From: Zymomonas sp.
GTDB lineage: Bacteria; Pseudomonadota; Alphaproteobacteria; Sphingomonadales; Sphingomonadaceae
Assembly (NCBI GenBank): GCA_027489105.1
Contig: JAIYAJ010000149.1
Location: forward strand, 1-7,157
DNA length: 7,157 nucleotides
Reading direction: 5' to 3'
Made by a program: the position numbers and the translations under genes
Part shown: in pieces, positions 6,437 to 7,157 of the stretch
How the letters are laid out: each line of letters opens with the position of its first letter
Numbering within the stretch: the first letter of the stretch is position 1
Notes under the pieces: model-generated
Seen by the model: only the letters and a program-made list of their open reading frames with translations
Databases searched by the model: none
Told to the model about the DNA's origin: nothing

Positions 6437-7099
6437 ATGGTTCCCTTTTCGTTCTGTTCGGTCGATCTGCTGGCGCTCGGCGAGGGCGGGCTGTTCCACG
6501 CGCCCACGGCCAGCCTGCTGTTCGCCGATCTCCATCTCGAAAAGGCGAGCAGCTACGCACGGCGCGGGCAGATGCTGCCCCCCTATGATTCGATCGAGAC
6601 GCTTCGCCGTGTGCTGGCGCTGGTCGAACGCACAGGAGCGGAAGCGGTCTATTGTCTCGGCGACAGCTTCCACGACAGGAAAGGCACCGAGCGCCTGACC
6701 GACGAGGCGCTCGGCCTCCTCGCCCTGCTGACGGCGCGAACACGCTGGACCTGGATCGTCGGCAACCATGATCACGCCATCGCCGATCCGCTGGGCGGCC
6801 ATATCGTCGCCGAGGCGGAGCTGGCCGGGCTGGTGTTGCGCCACGAGGCCGACCGCCGTGACCCTCGGCCGGAGATCTCCGGCCATTACCACCCCCGCTA
6901 TATGGTTATGTTGCGCGGGCGGCGGGTGTCCCGGCCCTGCTTCGTGGCGGGCGCAACCAAGCTGATCCTGCCGTCCTTCGGCGTTCTGACCGGCGGAATG
7001 GATGCGGCCGATCCCGTCATTCTCGGGACGGTCGGGGCCGGTGCGCGGGCGCTGATCGCGGTTCAGGAGCGGCTGTTGGGTTTCCCTCTCGCTGCTTGA
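6437..7099 (+). CDS. pdeM: ligase-associated DNA damage response phosphoesterase PdeM
   Basis: A 220-residue calcineurin-like metallophosphoesterase of the PdeM family (TIGR04123). The family is named for its usual genomic link with an ATP-dependent DNA ligase, an Lhr-type DEXH helicase and a predicted exonuclease in bacterial DNA repair. All metal-binding motifs are present in order: ADLHLEK (D31, H33), GDSFHD (75-80; D76, H79, D80), GNHDH (109-113; N110, H111), the late H136, and SGHYHPR (148-154; H150, H152). The stretch GQMLPPYDS (44-52) is also typical of the family. Together these suggest a working two-metal phosphodiesterase or nuclease in the cytosol. ATG 6437 fits the usual family N-terminus, MVPFSF. 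The purine run AAGG is only two bases before it, so initiation may be weak. No helicase or ligase gene is adjacent here, which is unusual for this family. A GTTC-N7-GTTC repeat lies in its first codons. Confidence 0.92.
   Translation: MVPFSFCSVDLLALGEGGLFHAPTASLLFADLHLEKASSYARRGQMLPPYDSIETLRRVLALVERTGAEAVYCLGDSFHDRKGTERLTDEALGLLALLTARTRWTWIVGNHDHAIADPLGGHIVAEAELAGLVLRHEADRRDPRPEISGHYHPRYMVMLRGRRVSRPCFVAGATKLILPSFGVLTGGMDAADPVILGTVGAGARALIAVQERLLGFPLAA
6440..6454 (+). promoter_or_regulatory. GTTC-N7-GTTC repeat, possible LexA box
   Basis: GTTC at 6440-6443 and at 6451-6454 are separated by exactly seven bases, the spacing of the LexA (SOS) operator known in alphaproteobacteria such as Caulobacter and Rhodobacter. 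It lies inside codons 2-6 of pdeM, not upstream of it. Codons for the family N-terminus VPFSF could produce it by chance, so it is only a candidate. Confidence 0.25.
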
Positions 7100-7108
7100 G
7101 CGGTTGGA

Positions 7109-7157
7109 TCAACCCTTCGGATAGACCATCACAGGTTGCTTGCGGAACCGCTCGGGA
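7109..7157 (-). CDS. C-terminal end of an unrecognised gene, cut by the window
   Basis: Reading leftward from the right edge, fifteen codons give PERFRKQPVMVYPKG and then a TGA stop (7111-7109). Codon use is natural for this genome. The position, nine bases past the pdeM stop on the opposite strand, fits a convergent neighbour. I do not recognise the protein from so short an end, and an open frame of this length can arise by chance, so the call rests on position and plausible composition. Confidence 0.5.
   Translation of the reverse strand, partial: PERFRKQPVMVYPKG

Noticed and set aside
5601..6698. A 365-codon plus-strand frame opposite the permease and running into pdeM.
   Set aside because: It is rich in Arg, His, Gln and Asp with no domain pattern, and conflicts with two well-supported genes.
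6303..6743. Long upstream extension of the permease frame.
   Set aside because: It would cross the divergent promoter region and the start of pdeM, and its residues are not membrane-like. MDLYLPIAG fits the family N-terminus.
1..7157. A defence island, since HerA and a methyltransferase occur together.
   Set aside because: The methyltransferase is a small-molecule type without DNA-methylase motifs, no nuclease or other effector is present, the other genes look like housekeeping functions, and I see no mobile-element signs.

Overview
The window looks like an ordinary chromosomal stretch of a GC-rich alphaproteobacterium, most likely a member of the Sphingomonadales. This placement is inferred from gene content: a TauE/SafE-family permease overlapping a TIGR02186 / Alph_Pro_TM membrane protein (an alphaproteobacterial family), a PdeM-type phosphoesterase, and strong G/C preference at third codon positions. 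I see no tRNA, rRNA, insertion sequence, integrase, CRISPR array or long repeat. Coding density is very high and no gap exceeds about 135 bases.

Layout, left to right. Positions 1-1061 (+) hold the 3' part of a YjgR/DUF853 HerA-FtsK ATPase cut by the window edge. After a 108-base gap come two plus-strand genes one base apart: a stand-alone ATP-grasp protein (1170-2159, TTG start) and a class I SAM methyltransferase (2161-2907). They converge, with an 18-base gap, on a full-length HerA-type ATPase on the minus strand (2926-4554). Upstream of herA, also on the minus strand, is a two-gene operon read from right to left: a TauE/SafE permease (6302-5388), whose stop overlaps (ATGA) the start of a TIGR02186 protein (5391-4633). 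Divergent from the permease across a 134-base gap is pdeM (6437-7099, +), a metallophosphoesterase of the ligase-associated DNA-repair group. The last 49 bases hold the C-terminal end of an unrecognised minus-strand gene.

How the parts fit. The permease and TIGR02186 protein probably act together in the inner membrane and periplasm, on an unknown sulfur compound or other anion. The ATP-grasp and methyltransferase pair looks like a small biosynthetic or modification cassette without known substrate, and is the least explained part of the window. PdeM and HerA both relate to DNA processing, but neither sits beside its classical partner (Lhr-type helicase and ligase; NurA nuclease). Two small regulatory-looking motifs deserve attention: a perfect extended -10 element overlapping the apparent herA start codon, and a GTTC-N7-GTTC direct repeat, matching the alphaproteobacterial LexA box, in the first codons of pdeM.

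I found no clear evidence for an exciting new multi-gene system. The ATP-grasp/methyltransferase pair is the best candidate for unexplored biology.
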